DNA of 64,000 bases from Arthrobacter_B citreus (GTDB lineage Bacteria > Actinomycetota > Actinomycetes > Actinomycetales > Micrococcaceae): NCBI RefSeq assembly GCF_042429235.1, contig NZ_JBHMBA010000009.1. One strand, written 5' to 3'. The translations under genes and the position numbers were made by a program. Positions 43,446 through 51,562 of this stretch are shown here, piece by piece. The stretch's first letter is position 1. Every line of letters starts with the position of its first letter. Under the pieces are notes generated by a model. That model made no database searches. It was not told the DNA's origin and saw nothing but the letters and a program-made list of their open reading frames with translations.

Positions 43446-44419
43446 AGTTCGTCCTCCTTCATGAGCACCCGGATGTAAATGACGGTGATGGCCAGCAGCA
43501 CCAGGGTGAGCAGTACGGCGATGGCTGAGCCGAAGCCGTACCTGTTCTGCCCGAAGGATTCGACATAGGACCAGACGCCGAGGTTCAGCACGCTGCGGTT
43601 GGTGCCCGAGCCGCCCGGCATCAGGTACACCTGTCCGAACACTTTGAAGTCCCAGATGGTCGAGAGGATGATGACGACGGCGAAGACCTGGCGGAGCGAG
43701 GGAAAGACAATCTGGAAGAACCGGCGGAAGGCGCCGGCGCCGTCCATCTCGGCGGCTTCCAGCATTTCCTTGGATACACCGAGCAGCCCGGCCATCACGG
43801 TAATCGCGACAAACGGGAATCCGTGGTGGACGACGTTGATGAGCACGATCAGGTAGAAGGTCCATCGGTTGGTGAACCAGTTGAAGGGTTCGTCCATCAG
43901 CCCCGCGCCCATGAGCAGTTGGTTTACGATGCCGTTGTCCGCATCGAAAATCCATACCCACACGTAGGTGCCGGTCACTGCGGGCATTGCCCAGGCGACC
44001 ATGATGGCGCTTCCCACCACGGTCCGCCAAAAGACCCCCAGATTGGTCATCAGGATGGCGACCAGCGTTCCCAGGACCACGGTGCACAGCACTGCGGTCA
44101 CGGCGAACAGGATCGTGTTGGGCAGGACGACCGACCACAGCTGGGAGTCGGTCAGGGCCTCAACATAATTGCCTGCGCCAATAAAGTTCGTTTCTCCGCT
44201 GACAATCTGCCGCAGCCCGTAGTCCTGGAACGAAAACAGCACGACGCGGATGAGCGGCCACAGGAGCAGCAGCGCCAGGACTGCCAGGGCCGGCGTCAGC
44301 AGCAGCCACGGCCTGGCGGACGCGATGGCAGCCGCACCGGACCGGCGGCGGGAAGGGCCTCCGGCCGACGAGGAGCGCGGGCGCCCTGCGTCGGCCGGAG
44401 ACTGAACCTTGGTGGTCAT
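43442..44419 (-). CDS. Carbohydrate ABC transporter permease, MalF type
   Basis: The 325-residue membrane protein has an N-terminal Ser/Arg-rich tail, six membrane segments and the EAA loop EAAEMDGAGAFRRFFQIVFPSLRQV. It follows the binding-protein gene by 11 bases and overlaps the second permease by four. No ATPase gene is in the operon, so a shared MsiK-type ATPase encoded elsewhere is likely. Confidence 0.92.
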   Translation of the reverse strand: MTTKVQSPADAGRPRSSSAGGPSRRRSGAAAIASARPWLLLTPALAVLALLLLWPLIRVVLFSFQDYGLRQIVSGETNFIGAGNYVEALTDSQLWSVVLPNTILFAVTAVLCTVVLGTLVAILMTNLGVFWRTVVGSAIMVAWAMPAVTGTYVWVWIFDADNGIVNQLLMGAGLMDEPFNWFTNRWTFYLIVLINVVHHGFPFVAITVMAGLLGVSKEMLEAAEMDGAGAFRRFFQIVFPSLRQVFAVVIILSTIWDFKVFGQVYLMPGGSGTNRSVLNLGVWSYVESFGQNRYGFGSAIAVLLTLVLLAITVIYIRVLMKEDEL

Positions 44420-44430
44420 AAAGGAGGTTC

Positions 44431-45711
44431 TTACTTCTCGTTGAGGATTGCGGTCATCTCGGAGGCGGCGTCGGCGGTGGCCTGTTCCACCGTCTTCTCA
44501 CCCGACAGGATGGACTGAATCATGGTGTTCGTGGTCTTCTTGGCCTGCACCGCGCCGAACTTCGGCGTGACGGGCAGGGCCGCGCCGGCTTCCACCATCT
44601 GGTCCGCGAACGCCTTCGTGATGTCGTCGGCTTCGGCAACCGTTGCATCGAGCGCCGAGGTCTCACCTGGGAAATAGCCGCTCTGCGTTGCCCATTCGGT
44701 GGCAAACTCTCCGGTGGTCATGAGGTCCATGAATTCCCACCCGAGGTCCTTGTTCCCGCTGCTTTCAAACATGGCCAGGTGTGATCCGCCGAGCATGGAC
44801 GGGCTAATGCCGCTGTCCTGTCCGGGAATGGGGAACGAGCCGATTTTGCCTTCGAGTTCGGGATTCTTCTCGAGGATGGTCGCGGGGGTCCAGGAACCCA
44901 TAATCGCCATGCCAACCTTGCCCTGGGCGAAGTTGTCGAGGATATCCGTCTCTTTCCAGGTGGTCGCACCCGCGGTCGAGGTGCCGTCCTTGAGGGCCAG
45001 GTCCGTGTAGAACTGGATTCCTTCACGCGCTTCGGAGCTGTCCAGCCCTGAAGTCCAGGTGTCGCCCGATTTGGTGGCTACTTCGCCTCCTGCTCCCCAG
45101 ACCCAGGGGTAGGCGAGGTATTCGGCGTCACCGGCCACCGGGAAAGGAATGATGTCGGGGTTGCTCTGCTTGAGCGCCAGTGCTGCGTCCTGGAACTCGG
45201 CCCAAGTGGTTGGCACGGCGACGCCCGCTGCGTCAAAGAGATCGGTGCGGTAAACCACGGAACGCACGCCGGCGTACCAGGGCATGCCGTAGAGGGCGTC
45301 GTCCAGCGTTCCGGATTCCACGAGGCCTTCCACGAGCTTGCCGTCAAGGCCGGCGTCCGCGATGTAGTCGTCGATGGGGGCGAGGGCTCCCGCTTCTGCG
45401 AACTCCGCGGTCCAGGTGGTGCCTGTTTCCGCGATGTCAGGGGTGGTGCCGCCGGCGATGGCCGTGACGAAGCGGTCATGGGCATCCGCCCACTGCACCA
45501 TCTCCACGTTGAGCGTTGCACCGGTCCTCTCGTTGAACGCGTCCGAGACGCGGTCAAAGAAATCGTCGGACTCCGTGTTGGTGCCCTGCATGATCCATAC
45601 GTCGAGAGTCTCGCCCTCGGCGTCGGTTCCGTTGTTGCCGCCGGAAGAACATGCACTCAGGCTGAGTGCAGCCGTGGCCAGAATGGCAATTGGCAGATGG
45701 CGCTTCTTCAT
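44431..45711 (-). CDS. Extracellular sugar-binding lipoprotein of ABC importer
   Basis: The 426-residue protein starts at ATG 45711 behind GAGGAG. A lipoprotein signal peptide ends in LSLSAC with the lipidated Cys21. The mature part is a family 1 solute-binding protein (LDVWIMQGTNTESDDFFDRVSDAFNERTGATLNVEMVQW, GKVGMAIMGSWTP, TTGEFATEWATQSGYFPG). It heads the operon and should capture cell-wall amino sugars or muropeptides outside the membrane; the ligand is inferred from the downstream enzymes. Confidence 0.93.
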   Translation of the reverse strand: MKKRHLPIAILATAALSLSACSSGGNNGTDAEGETLDVWIMQGTNTESDDFFDRVSDAFNERTGATLNVEMVQWADAHDRFVTAIAGGTTPDIAETGTTWTAEFAEAGALAPIDDYIADAGLDGKLVEGLVESGTLDDALYGMPWYAGVRSVVYRTDLFDAAGVAVPTTWAEFQDAALALKQSNPDIIPFPVAGDAEYLAYPWVWGAGGEVATKSGDTWTSGLDSSEAREGIQFYTDLALKDGTSTAGATTWKETDILDNFAQGKVGMAIMGSWTPATILEKNPELEGKIGSFPIPGQDSGISPSMLGGSHLAMFESSGNKDLGWEFMDLMTTGEFATEWATQSGYFPGETSALDATVAEADDITKAFADQMVEAGAALPVTPKFGAVQAKKTTNTMIQSILSGEKTVEQATADAASEMTAILNEK

Positions 45712-45749
45712 CGAAGTCTCCTCATAGAGGGCAGGTGCCCGTGGTGGTT

Positions 45750-45795
45750 TGAAAATAGTATTCACGCATGTGACCTAGTGCGCAAGTTATTTTCA
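45750..45795. promoter_or_regulatory. Inverted-repeat operator before the amino-sugar operon
   Basis: TGAAAATA (45750-45757) and TATTTTCA (45788-45795) form outer arms. Inner bases TTCACGCA and TGCGCAAG extend the symmetry partly. The site is about 40 bases before the binding-protein gene and unusually AT-rich for this sequence. MurR/RpiR or GntR-type binding is plausible. Confidence 0.6.
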
Positions 45796-45877
45796 TCACG
45801 GCGCAACACTCAGTCTTCCCCAGCTGCAGGCAGGACAGCCGCTGACGCCGCGCCGGGCAGCCCGTTATGGTGGGCCC

Positions 45878-46177
45878 ATGACGCCTTCGGACTCAGGTTC
45901 ATCCCAGCACCGCCGACTGACCGCCCGGATCACCGGAGAAGTTCAGGCGGTGGGGTTCCGTTACCGAACCCTGCAGCAGGCCATGCGGCTTGGCCTCACC
46001 GGGGTGGTGTCCAACAGCCCGGACGGGTCCGTGCAGGTGGTGGCCGAAGGTCCGCAGCCCGCGGTCGATGCATTACTGGAATGGCTTGGCTCCCCCGCCG
46101 CGCCGGGCACCGTCCGTGGAATCGAGGAGACCTTCTCCGACGCCACCGGCGAGTTTCCCCATTTCACCACGGGCTAG
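45878..46177 (+). CDS. Acylphosphatase
   Basis: The small enzyme hydrolyses acyl phosphates such as acetyl phosphate and 1,3-bisphosphoglycerate. The 99 residues include ARITGEVQAVGFRYRTLQQA with the phosphate-binding R28 and GVVSNSPDGSVQVVAEG with N46, both catalytic residues of the family. Length is normal. It stands alone, divergent from the amino-sugar operon. Confidence 0.95.
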   Translation: MTPSDSGSSQHRRLTARITGEVQAVGFRYRTLQQAMRLGLTGVVSNSPDGSVQVVAEGPQPAVDALLEWLGSPAAPGTVRGIEETFSDATGEFPHFTTG

Positions 46178-46184
46178 CAGGGAC

Positions 46185-46225
46185 ACGGGTCGATCCCGCA
46201 GCCCAGGACTGCGGGATCGACCCGT
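46185..46225. terminator. Bidirectional hairpin terminator
   Basis: Perfect 17-base arms (ACGGGTCGATCCCGCAG and its complement) enclose a 7-base loop between the acylphosphatase gene and the convergent gene at 46255-47289. No U tract is present. Confidence 0.7.
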
Positions 46226-46254
46226 CACGCATCAGCCGCCCGGCTTCGCCGTGC

Positions 46255-47289
46255 TTATGGAGCCTCATCCACCACCGAGGTGGTGACTGCCGTCCACGAG
46301 ACGGCTGTTCCGGCCGGAACCCCGTCGCGTGCTTCGAGGAGGACCTCCCGTTCACCGATCAGGAGACCGGTGTTCGGATCGATGATCATCTCCGTGCGCG
46401 CACCGGACCGGGTATCCATGCCCAGAGCGACCCCAACCCGGCCATCCATGGTGGCTTGAGGATCCACAACAGTCACACCGGGCACCAGGGCCGCCGCTCC
46501 GTACAGCGCGGCCCGAAGGTCGGCGGGAATGACCCCCGTCCGGAGCGTGTCTGCGATCGCGTTGAATGCTGCCTCGTCCGTTGTTGGTCCGCTGCCGAGC
46601 GTCTGTTCGTAGATAAGGTCCAGCAGCTCCCGGGGATCACGCGGGGCGCTGCCGAGGGCTTCTTCGAGGGGGATGTTTCCCAAGATGCTTGGCCCCGAAC
46701 CATAGAAGTTACCGGCAGGACCCCGCACGAGTTCCCCGTCGTACAGCCCATCGCGCAGCTGTGATTCGGCCAGCTGCCGCGATGGCTCGTCAAAAAACTG
46801 GACCGGGACGCGGGGCTCCCGGTTCCACACCCATTCAGCTGAGAGATCCGCCGGCACATAGACTTGGCCATCCTGGCTCTCCAGCCACACATACTCTCCG
46901 GTCTCGGTGCTGGTGGTGGAGGAATAGACGGCCGTGGTGTCCACGAGCAGATATTGCCCCGGGCCAACCACCGGGTCCGACGTGGCGATGGTCGCCGCCG
47001 CCGCATCACTAAGGACTTCCGCTGCTTCAGCGCTCGCTCCCGGGCGGTCTCCTGCGCCAACGACGTCGGCCACCACGAAGGAAGCGGCAATGGCTGCCGC
47101 TGCGGCGGTGGCCAGAACAGCACGCCGCCAAGGGCGCCGCACCGGCAGGGTGCGGACACTGGAGCCTTCACCGGCGGTTGTTTCGGCTTCAGCAAGTTTC
47201 ATAAGGCGTGCCCGGCCCCGGGCCAGGACTGCGGGTGGCACGGTGCCGAGGTCGTTACGCGTTTCGCGGAGCAGCTGCAGGTCGTCCAT
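46255..47289 (-). CDS. Membrane-anchored CU044_5270-like protein, likely ECF partner
   Basis: The 344-residue protein starts at ATG 47289 behind AAGGAAAG. It has a cytoplasmic N-terminus of about 55 residues (LRETRNDLGTVPPAVLARGRARL), one membrane helix (RRAVLATAAAAAIAASFVV) and a large external domain. This build is common in actinobacterial proteins encoded beside ECF sigma factors, named CU044_5270 by their type member. The N-terminal segment could act as an anti-sigma factor. It overlaps the sigma gene by 35 bases. Confidence 0.75.
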   Translation of the reverse strand: MDDLQLLRETRNDLGTVPPAVLARGRARLMKLAEAETTAGEGSSVRTLPVRRPWRRAVLATAAAAAIAASFVVADVVGAGDRPGASAEAAEVLSDAAAATIATSDPVVGPGQYLLVDTTAVYSSTTSTETGEYVWLESQDGQVYVPADLSAEWVWNREPRVPVQFFDEPSRQLAESQLRDGLYDGELVRGPAGNFYGSGPSILGNIPLEEALGSAPRDPRELLDLIYEQTLGSGPTTDEAAFNAIADTLRTGVIPADLRAALYGAAALVPGVTVVDPQATMDGRVGVALGMDTRSGARTEMIIDPNTGLLIGEREVLLEARDGVPAGTAVSWTAVTTSVVDEAP

Positions 47290-47848
47290 AAGTGCTTTCC
47301 TTACCGGTGAGAAGAGTGGGACCCAGATCGGCACGGAGTTTTCCCCGGGCACGGTTGATACGGGACCGGACAGTGCCAAGGGGCACCCCGGTTGCGGCAG
47401 CGACGCCTTCATAGGAGAGACCAGCCCAGACATGGAGCAGGATTGCCTCGCGGTCAATCGGTTTCAACGCCCGAAGTGCTTGACCGATACGGGCACGGTT
47501 ACCTGCGGCGTCAAGACGTTTTTCCACGTCCTCCATGCCGTCCGGGGAGTCTCCGGGACCACTGCGCGCCAGGGCGCGCAGCATCCGCGCTTCGGCACGG
47601 TGATGCCGGCGCAGCAGGTTGGTGGCAATACCGAAAAGCCATGGCCTCACCGCTTCCGCGGGTCCTTCAAAGCTGCTGCGGCTTTGAAAGGCAACCAAGA
47701 AAGTCTCGGCCATCACGTCCTCGGCGGCGAAGTCGCCGGCGCGGCGCGCCGCATAACGGTATATGTCCGGACCGTGCCGGTCGTACAGTTCCCCAAAGGC
47801 TGCCGGGCCGAAGCGCGACTGCTCAATTATCTCTGCGTCTGTGTTCAC
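47255..47848 (-). CDS. ECF RNA polymerase sigma factor
   Basis: The 197-residue protein has sigma region 2 (FGELYDRHGPDIYRYAARR, AEDVMAETFLVAF, RPWLFGIATNLLRRHHR) and region 4 (ALRALKPIDREAILLHVWAGLSYEGVAAATGVPLGTVRSRINRARGKLR). There is no region 3. Its stop lies within the following membrane-protein gene, so the two are co-translated. The protein probably directs a stress regulon controlled by its membrane partner. Confidence 0.93.
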   Translation of the reverse strand: MNTDAEIIEQSRFGPAAFGELYDRHGPDIYRYAARRAGDFAAEDVMAETFLVAFQSRSSFEGPAEAVRPWLFGIATNLLRRHHRAEARMLRALARSGPGDSPDGMEDVEKRLDAAGNRARIGQALRALKPIDREAILLHVWAGLSYEGVAAATGVPLGTVRSRINRARGKLRADLGPTLLTGKESTYGRPAAAPRNA

Positions 47849-48263
47849 ACCTGGTAATGCCCGATCACTGGAAAAAGTTCACGGGTTCCCCCACATTTCT
47901 TTAAAAAGATCCTTGCCCATCCTTCGCTGCACCTGCCGGCCGGCGGCAACTCAAAGGTGACGGCAAAAAAATGGGCTGCCTTCCGGCAAACGGAGTTCAG
48001 CCTAGCCTCTCCGTGGTAATCCTGCGGAGGAACGTGCTCTGCGGCAGCAAATCCGGGCAAAGAAAAACGCCGGCAGACTGTGGGTTGGTTGGGGGAGCAA
48101 CCCTAGTCTGCCGGCGCCGGATAGGTCACTACTCTATCCATTCATCACTCGCACCCTTATGAGGTACCTACTACGTTAATCTGCTCTGCTGGACGGAATC
48201 TGTAGGAAAGCTGGCAACTCCCTGAACGTGATGGCGCGAAGGCTGCACGTCACGGCCCAGGGG
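47849..48263. other. Gene-free stretch with hairpins
   Basis: About 415 bases between the divergently placed ECF operon and the 48264-49274 gene. It includes a strong hairpin terminator on the minus strand (48063-48116) and, just upstream of it, a second small hairpin (GGATAG/CTATCC arms) near 48120-48140. An unlisted small RNA is possible; I see no convincing coding frame. Confidence 0.5.
48063..48116 (-). terminator. Strong hairpin terminator (possible sRNA 3' end)
   Basis: The 12-base stem CGCCGGCAGACT / AGTCTGCCGGCG with an inner GGGTT/AACCC pairing and C-rich loop (GCTCCCCCAACC) is followed on the minus strand by TTTTTCTTTG. It lies nearly 150 bases past the end of the 48264-49274 gene. 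Confidence 0.75.
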
Positions 48264-49274
48264 TCAGGAAGCCCGCTTGCGGCTGTCCGGAACATGCTGC
48301 TGCCGCGGCTGCGGCATGGTGTTGCTGGAGGCCAGGACAAGCGCCGGGCGTGCCGGTTTCTGCGGTGCACTGCACGCCTGGTCGCCGGAGCCAATGGAGC
48401 CGGCACTGTCCTTTGTGCCCTGCTGCTTTTTCCCGGGCTGCCGGTTCGCGGAACTGGCGGTGCCTTTTGCCGGCGTCGTCGCTGATCCGCCGTTGTTGCC
48501 GGGACGGCCCTTGGCCTGCACTGTTCTGCCCTGAGGAGCTTTGGACGGACCCTTGGCCCGCTGCGCCGACTTCACGCCGGCCTTGCTCAGGCTTGATTTC
48601 GCCGGAACAGTCTTACCCGGTGCCGGCTGCTTGCCCGCAGCATTTTTGTTGGGAACTGCCTTGTTGAGGGCTGATTTTGGCGCTGACTTTCCCGGGCCGG
48701 TCTTCTGCTTTGCCGGGGCATGCTGTTTAGCCGGGGATGTCTTGCCGGTCTTGGCGGTCGGCGTGCCGGGCTTTGCCGCTGCCGGGGCCTGCTTCTGAAC
48801 GCTCGGCTTGGATCCCGAGGAGGTGACCGAGGCGGCAGTGGTCTCTGCGGAGTTCCCGGACACGGCGGCGCGGACAACCCGGGGACTGGCCGCCGCCGGG
48901 CGTCCGGTGGCAGCCGCCGGACGCAGTGCTGCCAGAAGTTCTTCGGTCGCTGATCGGGCCGTGTCGACAAATGCCACCGCTGCGGTGTCATCCGGTGCAG
49001 TTTCCGTGCGCTTGACCGCCGAGTTCTTCACGAGGCGGTAAATGGCGGCGATCACCACGATCAGCGCAGTGCCCGTGCCGTACAGGAGCACCAGGGACAG
49101 GGCCAGAGATGTTGTCCCGCCTGAAAAGAAACCGACCCCCGTTATCGCCAGCAGAAGCCAGATGATCGAAACAATGGTGAGGGCCGTTCGTACTTTTACA
49201 TAGAGGGGACGCTGATGCACGCCAACCAGCTGTGGCGGCAAAATATCTGGCACTGGGTCAGACCTTTCAAGCAA
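48264..49274 (-). CDS. Membrane protein with Lys/Ala/Pro-rich tail
   Basis: The 336-residue protein has two membrane helices near residues 32-48 and 56-80, then a cytoplasmic region with a short helical part (AFVDTARSATEELLAALRP). About 190 residues follow that consist mostly of Ala, Lys, Pro, Gly, Ser and Thr, such as KQHAPAKQKTGPGKSAPK. The tail is strongly basic and resembles histone H1/HupS-like disordered tails. It might bind DNA or RNA at the membrane, or interact with the wall if oriented outside. I recognise no family. Confidence 0.7.
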   Translation of the reverse strand: MLERSDPVPDILPPQLVGVHQRPLYVKVRTALTIVSIIWLLLAITGVGFFSGGTTSLALSLVLLYGTGTALIVVIAAIYRLVKNSAVKRTETAPDDTAAVAFVDTARSATEELLAALRPAAATGRPAAASPRVVRAAVSGNSAETTAASVTSSGSKPSVQKQAPAAAKPGTPTAKTGKTSPAKQHAPAKQKTGPGKSAPKSALNKAVPNKNAAGKQPAPGKTVPAKSSLSKAGVKSAQRAKGPSKAPQGRTVQAKGRPGNNGGSATTPAKGTASSANRQPGKKQQGTKDSAGSIGSGDQACSAPQKPARPALVLASSNTMPQPRQQHVPDSRKRAS

Positions 49275-49403
49275 AAAGGTGGATCAAAAAAGGAGAGGAA
49301 GCCGACTTGGCTTTGTCCTTCAACTTTAGGCACCGGAGGCAGAAAAAAAGACCATACGCGCCCCTCTAGGCTAATTCGTTACGCAGCGGGGGTGAGATCT
49401 TGG

Positions 49404-50522
49404 TCACAGCGTTGCCCGGGCGGGATTTAGTGCCTGAACGGCCGCCGTTTCGGGCGTCTGTCCGAGCAGCAGGGACGCGGCAAGTTCGGCAATTCCGGAC
49501 GATGTCTGGAAGCCGTAACCCCCTTGGCCGGCCAGCCAAAAGAACCCCGGGACGGCGCCGTCGTATCCCACCACCGGCAGCCCGTCGGCCGCTTCGGTCC
49601 GCAGGCCGGTCCAGGACCGGACCACGTTTCCGATGCCCATGGTGGTCACGGAATTGATGTGTTGAACCAGTGCATCGATGTCGGCCGGCCGCGGCTGGGC
49701 ATCCATGGGATCGCTCGGCACTGTCTCGGCCGGGGAGATCAGCACGTGATCCCCCTCCGGCCGGTAGTAGAAGGAGTCGTCGGCGGCGGCCACCATCGGC
49801 GCGCCGGTCTCCAGCGGGTGCTCGACGGCGACAACGGCGGCAGTGCGGCGGTAAGGCTGCAGTCCGAGCGGCCTGGCTCCGTACAGTCCGGCGAGCTGGT
49901 CGACCCATGCTCCGGCCGCGTTGACCACCACGCGTGACCGGATCTGGAGAGGTCCCGCCTCGGTGATCCACTGTCCGGTGCCGGTGCCGTCTCCCCCGGA
50001 TTCATGGGATGTGCCGATGGCACGGCGCACGGGGTGCCCGGTCAGGATCTGCCCGCCACGGTCCAGGATGCGCTGCCGGTGGTAGCTCATCAGCGCATCG
50101 GTGTCACAGCCAACGGATGTCGTGTCCAGGCCGGCGGCGGCGAACACTCCGGGCTTCAGTTCCGGAGCCAGCGCCTGCACCTCCCCGGGTGCAGCAGGAC
50201 GCATGTGGCCGCTGGCCCGGTCCCGGACGCTTTCCTCGTCTCCCACCAGCAGGAAGCTGCGCGGGGTGAGGACAGGTTCGGGAAGGTGGACTTCCAAGGC
50301 TCTGATCAGCGCCAGGGTGCGGATGGTCAGGTCCTGGATGACCTCCGGCCCGTAACTCGGAATCAGCTGCCGGGCTGAACGCGAGGACGTGTGATAGCCC
50401 AGGGACTGCTCGGCCTCCACCACCAGCACGCCCGTCCGGCCGGCCAACGCCGAGCCGAGGGACAGGCCGGCGATTCCTCCGCCGACGATCAAGACATCAA
50501 CTTCCGCAGCGTTGTTATTCAA
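49404..50522 (-). CDS. FAD-dependent oxidoreductase, DAO family
   Basis: The 372-residue protein begins with a dinucleotide-binding fold (VLIVGGGIAGLSLGSALA, then VVEAEQ), followed by SSRSARQLIPSYG. The C-terminal FAD contact is GLRTEAADGLPVVGYD...GFFWLAGQGGYGFQTS. It belongs to the D-amino acid oxidase/glycine oxidase group. The substrate is unknown; D-amino acids or hydroxyacids are plausible. The gene lies 53 bases after the APH gene on the same strand. Confidence 0.9.
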   Translation of the reverse strand: MNNNAAEVDVLIVGGGIAGLSLGSALAGRTGVLVVEAEQSLGYHTSSRSARQLIPSYGPEVIQDLTIRTLALIRALEVHLPEPVLTPRSFLLVGDEESVRDRASGHMRPAAPGEVQALAPELKPGVFAAAGLDTTSVGCDTDALMSYHRQRILDRGGQILTGHPVRRAIGTSHESGGDGTGTGQWITEAGPLQIRSRVVVNAAGAWVDQLAGLYGARPLGLQPYRRTAAVVAVEHPLETGAPMVAAADDSFYYRPEGDHVLISPAETVPSDPMDAQPRPADIDALVQHINSVTTMGIGNVVRSWTGLRTEAADGLPVVGYDGAVPGFFWLAGQGGYGFQTSSGIAELAASLLLGQTPETAAVQALNPARATL

Positions 50523-50575
50523 CAGGTGCCTCCTTTGCCCGCAGCAACATGAATAGTCCGGCGCCGTTGATCCCG

Positions 50576-51478
50576 TTACATCCCATTCCCGGCGTCGGTC
50601 AGGATTTCCATCAGGGTTTCCGATCCCATCAGGTACATGCCCGGATGATCATCCGAGTTCGCCAGCAGGGCCGAGGCCATGCAGACCGCCCAGCCCTGCG
50701 CCCTCCCCCAAATGTATGGATCGGCGTCGTACTGGTTCCCCAGCGATCCGCGGAAGCCGCGGCGTCCGGTCTGGTCGAACACGAGCCATGCGGCGGCGAG
50801 ATCGGTTGCCGGATCCCCGGCGGTTAGATCGCCGAAGTCAATCACGGCTTCCAGTCCGCCGTCCGCTCCCCCGACAAGATTGGCTGGATGCAGGTCACCG
50901 TGCAGCCACAGCGGCGGGCCTGGCCACGGCGGAAGGTCGACACTGGCTTCCCACAGCTCCCGCACGCGGGCGGCGTGCGGGACCATGCCGCTGTCGAGAC
51001 GGCTGCGGACGGCGTCGTCCCGGCTGGCGAGCGGAACGCCGCGCACGGGATTGCGGGGATAACCGGCCGGGGCAGGCTGGTGAAAGGCGTTCACGAATCC
51101 GGCCAGCGGGGCGGCCAGCTCGATGTTCCGGTCACGCGGCAGCAGGGATACCTCACTGCCGGAAAACCAGCGGGTGATATTCCATGGCCAGGGAAACGCA
51201 TCGGAGGGCGCGCCGGCAAACAACGGAGATGATGTCCCCACGGACAGGTCAGCGGTCAGGGCCGGCAGCCATTCCTGCTCATTCGCGGCCAGCTGGGCTG
51301 CGGCCAGGCGCCGGGGCAGCCGGACGGCATAGTCGGTGCCCAGGCGGAAGATGTAGTTGTCCCAGCCGTTGGCCACTGACTGCAGAGGCTGATCCGCCAG
51401 GGACGGATGCTGCTCGCGCAGCAGCTGCCGCACCAGGTCCGCATCCACTGGTATTTCTGCGGGAGGATGATTGGCCAT
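50576..51478 (-). CDS. Aminoglycoside-phosphotransferase-family kinase
   Basis: The 300-residue protein has the APH fold: NGWDNYIFRLGTDYAVRLPRR in the N lobe, the catalytic loop LWLHGDLHPANLVG and the metal-binding VIDFGDLTAGDPATDLAAAW. Members phosphorylate small hydroxyl compounds. Chromosomal actinobacterial copies like this are not evidence of antibiotic resistance. The substrate is unknown. Confidence 0.9.
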   Translation of the reverse strand: MANHPPAEIPVDADLVRQLLREQHPSLADQPLQSVANGWDNYIFRLGTDYAVRLPRRLAAAQLAANEQEWLPALTADLSVGTSSPLFAGAPSDAFPWPWNITRWFSGSEVSLLPRDRNIELAAPLAGFVNAFHQPAPAGYPRNPVRGVPLASRDDAVRSRLDSGMVPHAARVRELWEASVDLPPWPGPPLWLHGDLHPANLVGGADGGLEAVIDFGDLTAGDPATDLAAAWLVFDQTGRRGFRGSLGNQYDADPYIWGRAQGWAVCMASALLANSDDHPGMYLMGSETLMEILTDAGNGM

Positions 51479-51499
51479 GCCTGAACCATACCGTCAAGA

Positions 51500-51536
51500 C
51501 AAAACGCCGGCCCCGGGGAAACCCGGAACCGGCGTT
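51500..51536 (-). terminator. Terminator of the gatCAB operon
   Basis: The stem AACGCCGG...CCCGG / CCCGG...CCGGCGTT with a short AAA loop is followed on the minus strand by TTTTGTC. It lies 27 bases past the gatB stop. Confidence 0.7.
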
Positions 51537-51562
51537 CGTTACTGCTTAGTTGCCAGCGGCGC

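Noticed and set aside
43446..44138. Long N-terminal extension of the MalG-type permease
   Set aside because: It is the out-of-frame reading of the MalF-type permease; the GTGA overlap start at 43445 gives the normal length.
48063..48116. 6C RNA
   Set aside because: Only one C-rich loop is seen, while the 6C motif needs two; kept as a terminator with possible small RNA.
50576..51478. Aminoglycoside resistance gene
   Set aside because: The APH fold is shared by many housekeeping kinases and nothing ties this one to antibiotics or mobile DNA.
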